Made by a program: the position numbers and the translations under genes
The notes under the pieces: model-generated
Seen by the model: the letters and a program-made list of their open reading frames with translations, nothing else
Told to the model about the DNA's origin: nothing
The model's database searches: none
Assembly: GCA_964605665.1 (NCBI GenBank)
Contig: CAZSDP010000030.1
Location: forward strand, 1 to 55,349
Direction of reading: 5' to 3'
DNA: 55,349 nt
Source of the DNA: CAZSDP01 sp964605665
Lineage (GTDB): Bacteria > Planctomycetota > UBA8108 > UBA1146
Part shown: positions 43,558-52,645 of the stretch, piece after piece
Numbering within the stretch: the stretch's first letter is position 1
Layout: each line of letters starts with the position of its first letter

Positions 43558-44385
43558 ATGGAGACTTTGACATTTCAGCCGCCATTGCTAGGCGAAAGCC
43601 AGGCAATTGATGATCTACGAGACTTCATCGTTGGAGTCAGTTTGCAATCGGATCCGGTCTTGATTACTGGACCGGTCGGATCAGGAAAGTCACTGGCGGC
43701 TGGGAAGATTCACGCAATCGGACCCTACGCTGATTCTCCATGTAGTTACTTCTATGGAGAGAGCCTGTCGATCGACGAACTCGAACACTGCCTGTCCAAG
43801 TCGTTGGCGCATGGAGGCTCAGGCGCAATTCTGATTCGTAATGCAGATCGATTGAACTCTGAAGCTGCGAAGTGGATCGCCAGGAAGATCTGTGCTGGGA
43901 AGTCACTACCACGCTGGTTCTTCAGCTCGCGAGAGAACCTCGACTCACCAAACTGGGGAACTGTCCGGGAGGCAGGACTCCTATCCCTCATCACGCGGCT
44001 TCATCGTGAGATTCCTCCGCTCAGTGAGCGTAAGGAAGACGTGCCAGTCCTTTGTCGATACCAAGTGTGGCTTCACACCCTCCCTGAGAAGTTCGACGAG
44101 CGTTGGGAGGAATTCGAGGCCCAGCAGTTACCAGAGCTCATCAATTTGCCCTGGAGTGGCAACGTCACGGAACTGATCGAGAGACTTGCCGACTACTGCG
44201 AAGTGGACAAAGAGGCTCCCCTGCGTTGGGTCGGAGACTCGGGATTTGCAACCGCTCAACAGGAGTTTGTTGAAAAGGCACTGGAAGAGGCATTTCAGGA
44301 GTTCATGGAAGATCTCGCCAACAATTCTCTCGGAGGAGTCTGGGACGAGGTGTCTCTCTCTGGCAGAGACGGGGCGAGGCAATGA
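43558..44385 (+). CDS. Degenerate sigma54-activator-like AAA+ protein
   Basis: A 275-residue protein that aligns by eye to the AAA+ module of sigma54 enhancer-binding proteins but has lost its working parts. ATG 43558 follows ggggagaggg. It keeps a Walker A (GPVGSGKS, 38-45), the sensor/arginine region (SLITRLHREIPPLSERKEDVP) and the final LPWSGNVTELIERL. The GAFTGA loop that touches sigma54 is absent, and the Walker B reads AILIRNAD where LFLDE is expected. No helix-turn-helix is seen; a Glu-rich helical tail follows. It may bind nucleotide without hydrolysis and regulate the true activator two genes on. Its stop overlaps the next start (ATGA), so it is translationally coupled. Confidence 0.8.
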   Translation: METLTFQPPLLGESQAIDDLRDFIVGVSLQSDPVLITGPVGSGKSLAAGKIHAIGPYADSPCSYFYGESLSIDELEHCLSKSLAHGGSGAILIRNADRLNSEAAKWIARKICAGKSLPRWFFSSRENLDSPNWGTVREAGLLSLITRLHREIPPLSERKEDVPVLCRYQVWLHTLPEKFDERWEEFEAQQLPELINLPWSGNVTELIERLADYCEVDKEAPLRWVGDSGFATAQQEFVEKALEEAFQEFMEDLANNSLGGVWDEVSLSGRDGARQ

Positions 44386-45374
44386 TTTCACAAACCTGCG
44401 AAGACATCCGCGTGCTCGTCGCCGAAGATGAGCCGGGTGCTCGAGACTTGATCTCTGCGGTATTCGAGGCTGGGGGATGGAGGTTGCCAACCGTGTCCTC
44501 AGACGGGGTTGAAGCTCTCAGCCGGTTGAGCGATCAGCAATACGACATCCTGATTACAGATTTGAACATGCCACGCTTGGGGGGCGAGGAGCTTGTTGAG
44601 CAAGCCCTGAAGAAGAACCCCGATCTCACCGTCATCGTGCTCACCGGAAATGGAACCATCCCAAAGGCGGTGGATCTTCTTCGTGACGGAGTCTACGACT
44701 TTTTAGCGAAGCCATTCTCTGTTGATGACCTACTCGCGTCGTTAGATCGTGCCAAGCAACGGGTTCTCCACCTGGCAGAACACCGGGGTCTGAAACAAGT
44801 CCTCGATGTGCTATTGAAGGCACTCGAGAGTAAAGACCCATACTCCACCGGTCATAGCCAACGTGTGGCAGATTCTTGCGTGCAGCTCGGAAGAAAGCTC
44901 GGTCTGAATCGGACCGAGTTGGAGTTCCTTGGCTACGCTGGCCTGATGCACGACATCGGTAAGATCGGCGTTCATGAGGAGATCTTGAACAAGGCCGGCG
45001 CTCTAACCGATGAAGAGTATGAGCAGATCAAGAACCATGTGCAGATGTCTCATGACATCTTGGTGCCGGTTTCTTATCTGCACCCATGTCTTCCTGCGGT
45101 GCTCCATCACCACGAACGTTGGGACGGTGAAGGATATCCGCGTGGCATCGCGAGGGCAGAGATCCCGCTAGAGGCTCGAATCATCGCGGTTGTGGATGCG
45201 TACGACGCAATGATCAGTCATCGGTCCTATCGCCGTGCGATGTCACAAACTGAAGCACTTCGCCGAATTGAAGCCGGCTCCGGAACTCAATTCGATCCTC
45301 TGGTCACAGAGACTTTCATCGCCCACTTTGATGAGATTGTGCGCAGCGATTTGCTCGAGGAGACATTGACGTGA
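44382..45374 (+). CDS. Receiver plus HD-GYP c-di-GMP phosphodiesterase
   Basis: Two-domain response regulator of 330 residues. The receiver (residues 9-125) has the acidic pair E15/D16, phospho-acceptor D60 in TDLNMP and K at LAKPF. The HD-GYP domain has the metal motif H190-D191-IGK, preceded by GHSQRV, and the signature HHERWDGEGYP near 243-253, so it should hydrolyse c-di-GMP. It probably converts a histidine-kinase signal to a drop in c-di-GMP. The start overlaps the previous stop, and its stop overlaps the next start (GTGA), so all three proteins are likely made in a fixed ratio. No histidine kinase is in the window. Confidence 0.93.
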   Translation: MISQTCEDIRVLVAEDEPGARDLISAVFEAGGWRLPTVSSDGVEALSRLSDQQYDILITDLNMPRLGGEELVEQALKKNPDLTVIVLTGNGTIPKAVDLLRDGVYDFLAKPFSVDDLLASLDRAKQRVLHLAEHRGLKQVLDVLLKALESKDPYSTGHSQRVADSCVQLGRKLGLNRTELEFLGYAGLMHDIGKIGVHEEILNKAGALTDEEYEQIKNHVQMSHDILVPVSYLHPCLPAVLHHHERWDGEGYPRGIARAEIPLEARIIAVVDAYDAMISHRSYRRAMSQTEALRRIEAGSGTQFDPLVTETFIAHFDEIVRSDLLEETLT

Positions 45375-46744
45375 ATCCCCGAGCAATTGTTATCATTCGA
45401 GATCCGAGTGTTCGAGAAGAGCTGAGCCAATCGCTCCATCGGCGTGGTTTTACCATCAGGTCTTCACATCAAGGTGAAGGATGGTCGGCGCTTTTCAATT
45501 CGGAGAGCCCTCGTTTGATTTTGGTCGGGGACGATCTTTCCGACGCAGATCCAGCACTTCTCTTGGAACGTGCAGGTCACCGTCAGTCAACGATTGCGCG
45601 AGCACTGATCCACGTCGATGAGATTGAGTTACCCCGAGCGCTTCCTCCTGGCGGAGATCCTCTGGTGGGGGTCGAAGAGATCGCTGAGTGGGCTCGATCG
45701 AAGGTTGCTCCAGATACTTCCGGTTCAACGGGCTGTGAGCAGGTCTTCACCGAAGGTGGAGCGATCGATCTTCTCGTACCCGGTCAACACCCGTCGATGC
45801 TCCGCATGCTCCATACGATCGAGGCTGTTGCACCGACCGACACCACGGTGTTGATCGGCGGTGAGAGTGGCACAGGTAAGGACCTGGTTGCACGACTGAT
45901 CCACCAGCGCAGTCAACGCTCTGATGGGCCTTGGATCCCCGTGAACTGTGGTGCCATTCCCTCCACGCTCATCGAGAGTGAACTCTTCGGTCATGTCAAA
46001 GGCGCATTTACCGGTGCAATCGATGACAAGGTGGGATTGTGCAAGTCTGCAGACGGTGGAACTCTCTTCCTGGACGAAGTGGGAGAGCTGCCATTGGAGT
46101 TGCAGGTAAAGCTCCTGAGGGTCCTTCAAACGGGGACAGTTCGACCGCTGGGTGGAGTAGATCAGAGAGCTGACTTTAGAGTCGTCGCCGCGACGAACCG
46201 TGATTTGAAAGAGGAGGTGCAGGCGGGGCGTTTCCGACTCGACCTCTTCTATCGGATCAACGTGATCGCAGTCGATCTACCACCGCTGCGGGAGCGGGTC
46301 GCGGACATTCCAATTCTGTGCGAGAGAATCGTTACACGTTTAAACGAGAGTCGAGGCCTCTCTGGTGCGACGTTGCATCGCGATGTGATTCAAGTTCTGC
46401 AGAGTCACTCTTGGCCAGGCAACATCCGAGAGTTGGAGAATGTCGTCGAGCGGCTGCTTCTGCTCTATCCAGATGGAAATGCTGAGGAGCAGGAAGTGCG
46501 CCTTCAGCTTCAAGATCTCTCTGTGAGGGTCTCAGAAGATACTTCGGTGAAGCGACCGGCTGACGAAGGATTGGTCCCCGGGGGATGGCCGATCGAGATG
46601 AGTCTCAAGGATCTTCAGGACCAACACATCGAGCAAGTGCTTCGCTACCATGGCGGGAACAAGACCCTTGCTGCGAAGACCCTCGGAGTCAATGTGAAGA
46701 CGATTTACAACCGAGTGAAGCGCAGGAGCGAGATGGCGCAATAG
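45371..46744 (+). CDS. Sigma54-dependent transcriptional activator, NtrC type, pseudo-receiver
   Basis: Enhancer-binding activator of RNA polymerase-sigma54, 457 residues, GTG start overlapping the HD-GYP stop. The AAA+ domain is intact: Walker A GESGTGKD (164-171), GAFTGA (211-216), Walker B TLFLDE (231-236), and HSWPGNIRELENV. A Fis-type helix-turn-helix ends the protein (HIEQVLRYHGGNKTLAAKTL). The N-terminal ~120 residues look like a receiver fold but lack most of the acidic pocket (IIRDPS) and the usual phospho-acceptor context (LILVGDDLSDAD), so control is probably not by simple phosphorylation. Its target promoters and signal are unknown; the upstream degenerate AAA+ protein is a candidate partner. 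Confidence 0.92.
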   Translation: MNPRAIVIIRDPSVREELSQSLHRRGFTIRSSHQGEGWSALFNSESPRLILVGDDLSDADPALLLERAGHRQSTIARALIHVDEIELPRALPPGGDPLVGVEEIAEWARSKVAPDTSGSTGCEQVFTEGGAIDLLVPGQHPSMLRMLHTIEAVAPTDTTVLIGGESGTGKDLVARLIHQRSQRSDGPWIPVNCGAIPSTLIESELFGHVKGAFTGAIDDKVGLCKSADGGTLFLDEVGELPLELQVKLLRVLQTGTVRPLGGVDQRADFRVVAATNRDLKEEVQAGRFRLDLFYRINVIAVDLPPLRERVADIPILCERIVTRLNESRGLSGATLHRDVIQVLQSHSWPGNIRELENVVERLLLLYPDGNAEEQEVRLQLQDLSVRVSEDTSVKRPADEGLVPGGWPIEMSLKDLQDQHIEQVLRYHGGNKTLAAKTLGVNVKTIYNRVKRRSEMAQ

Positions 46745-46833
46745 GCGCACACCGGCCTCGGAATAGACCGGGTTTGCACAAGATCTAAGAGCACTCGATT
46801 GAGAACCTGCTGAAGTCGCGAACTCTTGATCGG

Positions 46834-47442
46834 CTAGAAGTTGACCCCACTAAAGTCGGGGGTGACAACGATGTGCTGGAGTTGTCCGTTGCGCTTGATC
46901 TCCACCACGATGGATTGACCGGTCTCGAGTTTTTTCCAACTCTCTTGCCAAGCATCATGGCACTCTCCAGCGCTCTCGAAGTTGATCGGATTTCCGAGGA
47001 CTCGAGTGAGGACGTCGTTGTCTTTGAGGCCAACCTTTTCCAGAAGGCTTCCTTCTTGAATGTCGAAGACCTTCAGTGATCCATCGGCTTGGACTTCACT
47101 CTTCGCTAAATCGAGCTCGGACATACAGTCATTCAAGTTTCCGAGTCTCTGGTGAAGGTTCTTGTCGACCGCATAGTGATGCCGTTTGCTGGGCCGACGA
47201 CCTCCACTCTTCTTCTGAGGTTTTCCGTCGCTGCCGATCTCAGTTCCCACGATCATCGCGGCGACTGCGTCTTGCTGCTCCTTGGAAGCCTTCTTTTCGA
47301 ATTCCGCCTTGGTCAGCGCTTTCGATTGCATGGCGATTCGAGGGGTTGTCGAAGGTAGGCCGTAAATTCCGACCCAAGCTCCGAGTGCAAGAAGCAGAAT
47401 CACCGTCAGAATCCAGGTTGTTTTCTCGAAGAGACCGAGCAT
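46834..47442 (-). CDS. Membrane-anchored PDZ-domain protein, GspC-like
   Basis: A 202-residue protein with a short cytoplasmic start, one membrane segment (about 9-29, TWILTVILLLALGAWVGIYG), a charged linker and a C-terminal PDZ domain (about 118-198, VFDIQEGSLLEKVGLKDNDV). aaagga precedes the ATG. The layout recalls GspC of type II secretion, but no other type II secretion gene is here, so I name only the architecture. Last gene of a minus-strand group with the Ser/Thr kinase, 120 nt downstream of it; convergent with the sigma54 activator. Confidence 0.82.
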   Translation of the reverse strand: MLGLFEKTTWILTVILLLALGAWVGIYGLPSTTPRIAMQSKALTKAEFEKKASKEQQDAVAAMIVGTEIGSDGKPQKKSGGRRPSKRHHYAVDKNLHQRLGNLNDCMSELDLAKSEVQADGSLKVFDIQEGSLLEKVGLKDNDVLTRVLGNPINFESAGECHDAWQESWKKLETGQSIVVEIKRNGQLQHIVVTPDFSGVNF

Positions 47443-47562
47443 TAGGGTTCCTTTTCTGGTTCAAGGGGGAATCCCCCTGCCTCCTCTTCACAGTATCGGC
47501 ATCGACCCGGAATTCGGCAGAGACTTTCCCAGAACTGTCGAGAATGCTCAGATTTGTGCTGT

Positions 47563-49320
47563 TTAGGTCAGTTCGACTTGGAAGTCCCCCGACTTTCGGA
47601 TCAGCAGTAAGCCCCCTGCCTCATCCTCGCGTAGGTGTTCCTCCAACTCGGTGATTTGGGTCAGTCGGTTCTCCAGATTCTTCCTGGGGAACTCCTGGGG
47701 AATCTCCTCCTGGAGGAGAGCCTCAAGCGCCAGTCGAGACTCATGGATCGCCTGGGTGGAGCGCCTTTGAAGGCGACGGAGGAGTTTCCAACGGCAATAA
47801 GTTCTTTCTGCTGGGTGCTCTGAAAGCTCAAGGATCCGCTGGCAGAGTTCAACTTGTTCCTCTTCTGCGGTGCTGTCCTGGTGGATCTTCAACATGCGGA
47901 AGCTGAGTTCCACCTCGAGTTCTGGATGCTCAGCGAGAACGCGTCGGTAGAGTCCCAGAGCTTTCTCGTGACGTCCGAGAGAGAGATTGACGTCGGCCAC
48001 GGAAATCTGCTTGAGGCTCATCGGGTTGAGACCCTGCATCGCATCGGGATGCTCGGCGACGAGAATTGTTCGCCCTGGTGCAGTCGTCGTCAGAGTGGTG
48101 GTCGCGCTGCGGGCGACGGAGACCGCCTTCAGCAGGGAGTCATAATCTTCAAAGCGGTCGCCGGAAGACTTCTCCATCATCTTTCCGATGATTTGACCCA
48201 GACGTCGTCCCGCGTCGCACTTGAGTTTGAGTTGCGGCGAATCTCCTGTGATGTGATCGACGATGACCGCCATAGCGGTCTCTCCCGAGTGGGGGGGGGC
48301 GCCACTGAGTAGGTGAAAGAAGGTGCAGCCGAGTGAGTAAATGTCAGAACGGTGGTCGACGTTTTCGCCTCTCCCCTGTTCGGGCGACATGTAGAGCGGC
48401 GTTCCCATGATGATCCCGGTCGCGGTGATCTCTACGGAACTGGTGATCAGTTTCGCGAGACCGAAGTCGGTGATCTTGACGAGGCCGTGCTCAGACACGA
48501 TCAAGTTGGTCGGTTTGAGATCTCGGTGAATGATCTCCTTCGCGTGGGCTGCTCGAAGTCCTTGGACGACCTGGTAGAGATACTCGAGACCGAGTTCCGG
48601 CGAGAGGGGGCCCTCATTTTCGAGGACTTGAGAGAGTGTGTGTCCTCGCACCAGCTCCATCGCAAACCAATGCACCCCATGATCGACACCCATGCCGTAG
48701 ATGTGGGTGATGTTCGGATGAGAGAGCGCGGCAGCAGAACGCGCCTCGCGCTGGAATCGGTCCACATGCTCCGACTCTCTCACATGCTCGGGCCCCAAGA
48801 CTTTTAGGGCAGCGGTTCGTTGCAATTGTGTATCGAACGCTTCATAGACCACGCCCATCCCGCCGCGACCGAGAATGCGATCGATGCGAAAGACCCCGAC
48901 GCGACTGCCAGAAGCGAGAGTTCCGTCCTCTGCCAGTTTCGGCGCTGATTGGGAGACTTCGGGACCGGGGCCTGAGGTGGGGGAGGCTCTTCGCATGTTT
49001 TGCCGCGGTGGCGAATCGGAGAGATTGATCGGAGTCGTTTCGTCGATCGGGGTGGCGGGGGAGTTTCCACCGAGGCCTTCCGTCGTGACGACGGTGCCTT
49101 CGATCGGCGTCGCCGTTGGGAGGTTGGTCGAGTTTTCGAGCCGTTCTCTAAGAAGCGAATCGTAGATCCCGCCGGGACGATCACTCACCTTGATCAGCCG
49201 AACGTCTTCTGCGTCGAATTTGCTCTCCTCTGCGCAGACTGGGCAGAGAAATGCCGTTCCGGGATCGATCCCCGCAACGTTAATCACATCTCCGCAGTCG
49301 CACAAGTAGGGCTGAATCAC
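47563..49320 (-). CDS. Cytoplasmic Ser/Thr protein kinase with N-terminal zinc ribbon
   Basis: Bacterial Hanks-type kinase of 585 residues, GTG start. An N-terminal zinc-ribbon-like motif has C7/C9 and C26/C29. A Pro/Thr-rich linker leads to the kinase domain: GRGGMGVVYEA (151-161), K173 in ALKVL, HRDLKPTN (265-272), DFG (285-287) and GTPLYMSPEQ. All catalytic residues are present. Residues ~430-560 look like TPR-type helices (SVADVNLSLGRHEKALGLYR). No membrane segment, unlike many PASTA-type kinases. It starts 19 nt after nnrE, so it is probably in one operon with it. Substrates unknown. Confidence 0.93.
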   Translation of the reverse strand: MIQPYLCDCGDVINVAGIDPGTAFLCPVCAEESKFDAEDVRLIKVSDRPGGIYDSLLRERLENSTNLPTATPIEGTVVTTEGLGGNSPATPIDETTPINLSDSPPRQNMRRASPTSGPGPEVSQSAPKLAEDGTLASGSRVGVFRIDRILGRGGMGVVYEAFDTQLQRTAALKVLGPEHVRESEHVDRFQREARSAAALSHPNITHIYGMGVDHGVHWFAMELVRGHTLSQVLENEGPLSPELGLEYLYQVVQGLRAAHAKEIIHRDLKPTNLIVSEHGLVKITDFGLAKLITSSVEITATGIIMGTPLYMSPEQGRGENVDHRSDIYSLGCTFFHLLSGAPPHSGETAMAVIVDHITGDSPQLKLKCDAGRRLGQIIGKMMEKSSGDRFEDYDSLLKAVSVARSATTTLTTTAPGRTILVAEHPDAMQGLNPMSLKQISVADVNLSLGRHEKALGLYRRVLAEHPELEVELSFRMLKIHQDSTAEEEQVELCQRILELSEHPAERTYCRWKLLRRLQRRSTQAIHESRLALEALLQEEIPQEFPRKNLENRLTQITELEEHLREDEAGGLLLIRKSGDFQVELT

Positions 49321-49339
49321 GACCTCTTCTCTATCTGGT

Positions 49340-50122
49340 TCACTGAACGCTCGCCGGCGCGATCTCGAAGTCTCCTCCGACCCTCCTCACCCGATGGGGC
49401 AGAGGGGGGAATGCGGGGACCCCCGCCGGAAGTAGATTTCCTGAAACCCCGATGGGAACACAGTAGAGGGCCCCTGTGAAGGGGGCGGCTCCGTCTGCCA
49501 GGAAACCCCGTTTTGGCAGACCGAGCGCTACGGTGATTTCCGCCTCGACCGCGAGATCGAGAGGAAGCCCAGAGTCGCTATCGAGGCCTGAGGGGAGATC
49601 GACCGCGAGAACTGGCGCGGATTGTTGATTCAGATCTTCGATCGCTTTCCGAAAGATGCCGCGAGGTGGGCGTTTGAGTCCGGTGCCGAAGATCGCGTCG
49701 ACACGCAGATCTGCCACCCGCTCCGATCTCGGCAAGGTCTCGGAACAGTCGAGGATCGAAATGCCCAGTCGACGGGCGATCGCGATCTGGGCGTCTCGGT
49801 CGCTGCCTTGTGAGGGGAGGTCGGGCGACACCAAATCCCAAACCTCAACTTCGATTCCCACATTGTGGAGGTGTCGAGCGATGGCGATTCCATCCCCTCC
49901 GTTGTTGCCCGGTCCGCAGACGATCTCCACGAATCGATCGCCGGGCGGAAGTTGCTCGATGCACTGGAGGGCGATGCCGATCGAAGCATGCTCCATCAGC
50001 AGGAGGCTGGGAATTTCATACTGCTCGATCGCTAGGCGATCGAGCGCTCGAGAGTGTTCACCACTCCAACACCCCTCAGCGGGGATTTCAGCGTTGTTTG
50101 GTCGCTGTTCTGCCGGAACCAT
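49340..50122 (-). CDS. nnrE: NAD(P)H-hydrate epimerase
   Basis: YjeF N-terminal-type epimerase that interconverts R and S forms of damaged NAD(P)HX for repair. 260 residues when started at ATG 50122, chosen because gggggagg lies 5 nt upstream; the frame stays open to 50590 but that part lies inside the upstream gene. Visible: DRLAIEQYEIPSLLLMEHAS, VCGPGNNGGDGIAIARHL (substrate loop), FGTGLKRPPRG and VDLPSGLDSDSG. The ADP-dependent dehydratase domain (NnrD), often fused, is absent, so that enzyme must be encoded elsewhere. It overlaps the end of the upstream gene by 35 nt. Confidence 0.93.
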   Translation of the reverse strand: MVPAEQRPNNAEIPAEGCWSGEHSRALDRLAIEQYEIPSLLLMEHASIGIALQCIEQLPPGDRFVEIVCGPGNNGGDGIAIARHLHNVGIEVEVWDLVSPDLPSQGSDRDAQIAIARRLGISILDCSETLPRSERVADLRVDAIFGTGLKRPPRGIFRKAIEDLNQQSAPVLAVDLPSGLDSDSGLPLDLAVEAEITVALGLPKRGFLADGAAPFTGALYCVPIGVSGNLLPAGVPAFPPLPHRVRRVGGDFEIAPASVQ

Positions 50123-51779
50123 TCGATCCTCCCCCTCGACTCGGAAACCCGAGTTTTCGGAAGAGGGGAGTGTACCGGTAGTAGACCTCAAAAGTGAGCA
50201 CTCCAAGCGCGGTACTCGCGACCCGACCCCCCGCTGCTCCGATCCAATTTGGATCGGGATCGAATGAGCCTTCCGTTTCACCTTCTCGGCTCTGAAGCGG
50301 GATGACATTGCGCCTGAGGTAGTGATTCCACGCTTCCCAATGATCTCCTCCGATATGGAAGAGAGCGAGAGATCCGTAGTACCAGTAGTAGAGCGATTGA
50401 TACGACTGTTCCCAATCGACTCGTGCATCGGGGTTGGGGCCTTCTCGGACCAGTCGAATCGCGGAGCGGGTTGATTCTGAAGATCGAGGGGACCAACCGA
50501 GGTAGAGCTTGGAGAGCAAGCCGACCGCTGCGATCGAGACCCCGCGCCGCCCAGCTCCTGTTCCCCGGTCGGCGTAGACCGCACTTCCATTGCGCTGCAC
50601 GGCGTTCTTCAAGTATCGCTCGAGTCGAATCATCGTCTCGCTGGAGGGTTGAATTCCCGCTGCCGAGGCGGTGTGGAGTGCCATCACCAGCCAGCCGGTG
50701 ACGGAGAGGTCGTTTCGGTGGGTTCGAAGTGCGGTGTAGTCCCAGCCGCCACCCTTTTGCTGGGTTCGTTCGATGAAGCGCACTCCTCGCGAGGTCGCTT
50801 CGAGGAGCGACGCATCTCTGGTGAGGATTGCGGCTTCTGCTATGGCGAGAGTGGCGATGCCATGGTTGTAGAGATACTGGCCCTTCTGCTCACCAAAGCA
50901 GCCATTTTCGAGCTGGTGGGCGAGGAGCCAGCGGATCGAGCTATCGACCGTTCGTTGGAAGGGACTTTCCGTTTGGTGATCGAATCCCGCTCCGAGGAAT
51001 GCGAGTAGCGCGAGACCCGTGATTCCGGGGCGATATTCGGGAAATCCCGCTCCTGAGCAGGAGATCCCCGGTCGACAGTGTTTGGAGTATCCGTGAGGAT
51101 CCCAACTTCCGTCGTCATCCTGATGGCGGGCCAACCACTCCAGGCCGAGTTGGACCACCTCTTCCGTCGGAGCGCCGCCTCCATAAACGCGGAGTGCTTC
51201 TGCGCGCTCTCCGTAGCGACTTCCGAGGGCGGAGGTCCCGCTGCGATTTGCCCCTGAGTGAGTCCCGTGGACGGCCTCTGGGAGAGCTGTGATCTCATCT
51301 GGAGGGGTATCTGGTTCCGCAGGCTCTTCTGTGACCACCTCCTCCTTCGGAGGTTCAGCTTCCACCGGCTCGGACACCTTCTCCGGCTCGACTTCTGCGA
51401 TCGGTTCCGCCTTCTCCGGCGTCGGGGTGGGGGTGATTTCCGGTTCCGGGGCTTTTGGAAGCTTCTTGGTGATGAGGCGGATCTGGACCGGGGTTCTCTC
51501 CGCTTCAACCGGGGGCGGTTTGAAAAGGGAAGGGAAGACCAGTGCGATCAGAATCAAGTGGAGGACGGTGGAGACACCCCAACCGACAATTGAGCTGAGC
51601 TTGCGATTTTTGGAGCGGGTGCCGGAGGAGAGGCGCTCTCTGAGCCGTTCCTGCTCGATCCGGTCGAAGGAGGAGGTGGCTTTCTCCTGCTGTCGCCCAT
51701 CCTTGGTCCAGCGTTTGAGGCGCCGACTCAGGATTTCCCGTTCCGTCTCGAAGAGACTTCGCCACGCTCGATTCGACAC
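50088..51779 (-). CDS. Membrane-anchored terpenoid-cyclase-fold repeat protein
   Basis: A 563-residue protein started by GTG, with ggaaggg upstream. An N-terminal cytoplasmic part, one membrane segment (about 64-88, VGWGVSTVLHLILIALVF), a Pro/Glu/Lys-rich TonB-like linker (about 95-160), then prenyltransferase/squalene-oxidase-type repeats (about 200-530) forming an alpha/alpha toroid: LEWLARHQDDDGSWD, IRWLLAHQLENGCFG, QKGGGWDYTALRTHR. The acidic DxDD or other catalytic motifs of true squalene-hopene cyclases are not evident, so it is probably a binding or structural protein. First gene of the minus-strand group; function unknown. Confidence 0.85.
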   Translation of the reverse strand: MSNRAWRSLFETEREILSRRLKRWTKDGRQQEKATSSFDRIEQERLRERLSSGTRSKNRKLSSIVGWGVSTVLHLILIALVFPSLFKPPPVEAERTPVQIRLITKKLPKAPEPEITPTPTPEKAEPIAEVEPEKVSEPVEAEPPKEEVVTEEPAEPDTPPDEITALPEAVHGTHSGANRSGTSALGSRYGERAEALRVYGGGAPTEEVVQLGLEWLARHQDDDGSWDPHGYSKHCRPGISCSGAGFPEYRPGITGLALLAFLGAGFDHQTESPFQRTVDSSIRWLLAHQLENGCFGEQKGQYLYNHGIATLAIAEAAILTRDASLLEATSRGVRFIERTQQKGGGWDYTALRTHRNDLSVTGWLVMALHTASAAGIQPSSETMIRLERYLKNAVQRNGSAVYADRGTGAGRRGVSIAAVGLLSKLYLGWSPRSSESTRSAIRLVREGPNPDARVDWEQSYQSLYYWYYGSLALFHIGGDHWEAWNHYLRRNVIPLQSREGETEGSFDPDPNWIGAAGGRVASTALGVLTFEVYYRYTPLFRKLGFPSRGGGSNGSGRTATKQR

Positions 51780-52645
51780 TCGCTACCCTTCCACTGAGGG
51801 GCTCGGAGATCCCGCTGGATCCTGCCGACTCCTCGTACTCGTCCTACTTCATGGTATCGGCATAATGCGGGGGAATCCGTCTTAGTTCCGATCGACTCCA
51901 TTATTCCCCGTGACCGGTCAGGGAGGCGCTGCGCTCAAGTCCCGTCATCTTGACAACCTGGGGCCTGGCGATACGATGAAGCGATTGCTCGATCGGTGTG
52001 TCTCGCCGAGATTCCATTCTCGGCGCCGTCATTTTGCCCTCCGATTCGCTTCCAAGCACGACCGCTGCCTTTCCTGAAGAGATTCAGGAGTTTGAGCATT
52101 CGGAAGTGCCTTTCGGCGCTTCTTTAGAGGCGTTCTGAATGAATCGGGAGGGGGGGTCCTGAGACGGTTCGACAACTCCGGAGTGAGCGATCGTTCTGTG
52201 TCGTTTTTGACACAGTCTGCAGCTTTGTTTCTATCCTTTTGCGGACAGAACATCGGCTGGTCTCCAGTTTCGGCGGGCAGTTTCGCCGATTCTTTGAGAT
52301 TTGAGGACTGCGGCAAATTCTTTGCAGAACGAGGGGACGGCGGCTCTTGATGCACCGAAGCCTGGTACCGGTATGACGTGTGCCTATTTCGCACACTTGT
52401 TTTCACCGGAGCGGCTCCTCTTTTCGGGGAGCGAAGATCAGCTGACGGAAAGAGTCACCGTAAGTTTGTTCGGAATGTGGAGATCCTGACGGTCGAAAGC
52501 GATCGTTACCGGGAATCTCTGCAGCGCGTGGCCGATCGGTCGCGTTCCGTGAGGAAAGAAGTCTCCCTTTTCGTAGGGAAACATTGAAGCGAGTCCTCTC
52601 CACGGGAAGCCGTTAGGCGAATGGAGAGGAGAAAGGAGTTCAGGC
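51780..52645. other. Divergent intergenic region with long structured leader
   Basis: About 870 bases between divergent genes and no supported coding frame. It has a plus-strand promoter (51950-51977) and a leader of ~670 nt. Short perfect hairpins: cgccgag/ctcggcg (52004-52025), ctgtgtc/gacacag (52196-52215), tcggcg/cgccga (52270-52289) and gtgtgc/gcacac (52378-52396, then ttgtttt). No known riboswitch or structured RNA was recognised. Confidence 0.5.
51950..51977 (+). promoter_or_regulatory. Near-consensus sigma70-type promoter
   Basis: TTGACA (51950-51955), 16-nt spacer, TACGAT (51972-51977). Same -10 and spacing as the promoter at 24115. It drives the plus strand towards the lipoprotein gene at 52646. 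Confidence 0.6.

Noticed and set aside
50123..50590. Longer N-terminus of the NAD(P)HX epimerase
   Set aside because: The extra 156 codons lie within the upstream cyclase-fold gene on the same strand, and a strong ribosome binding site supports the start at 50122.
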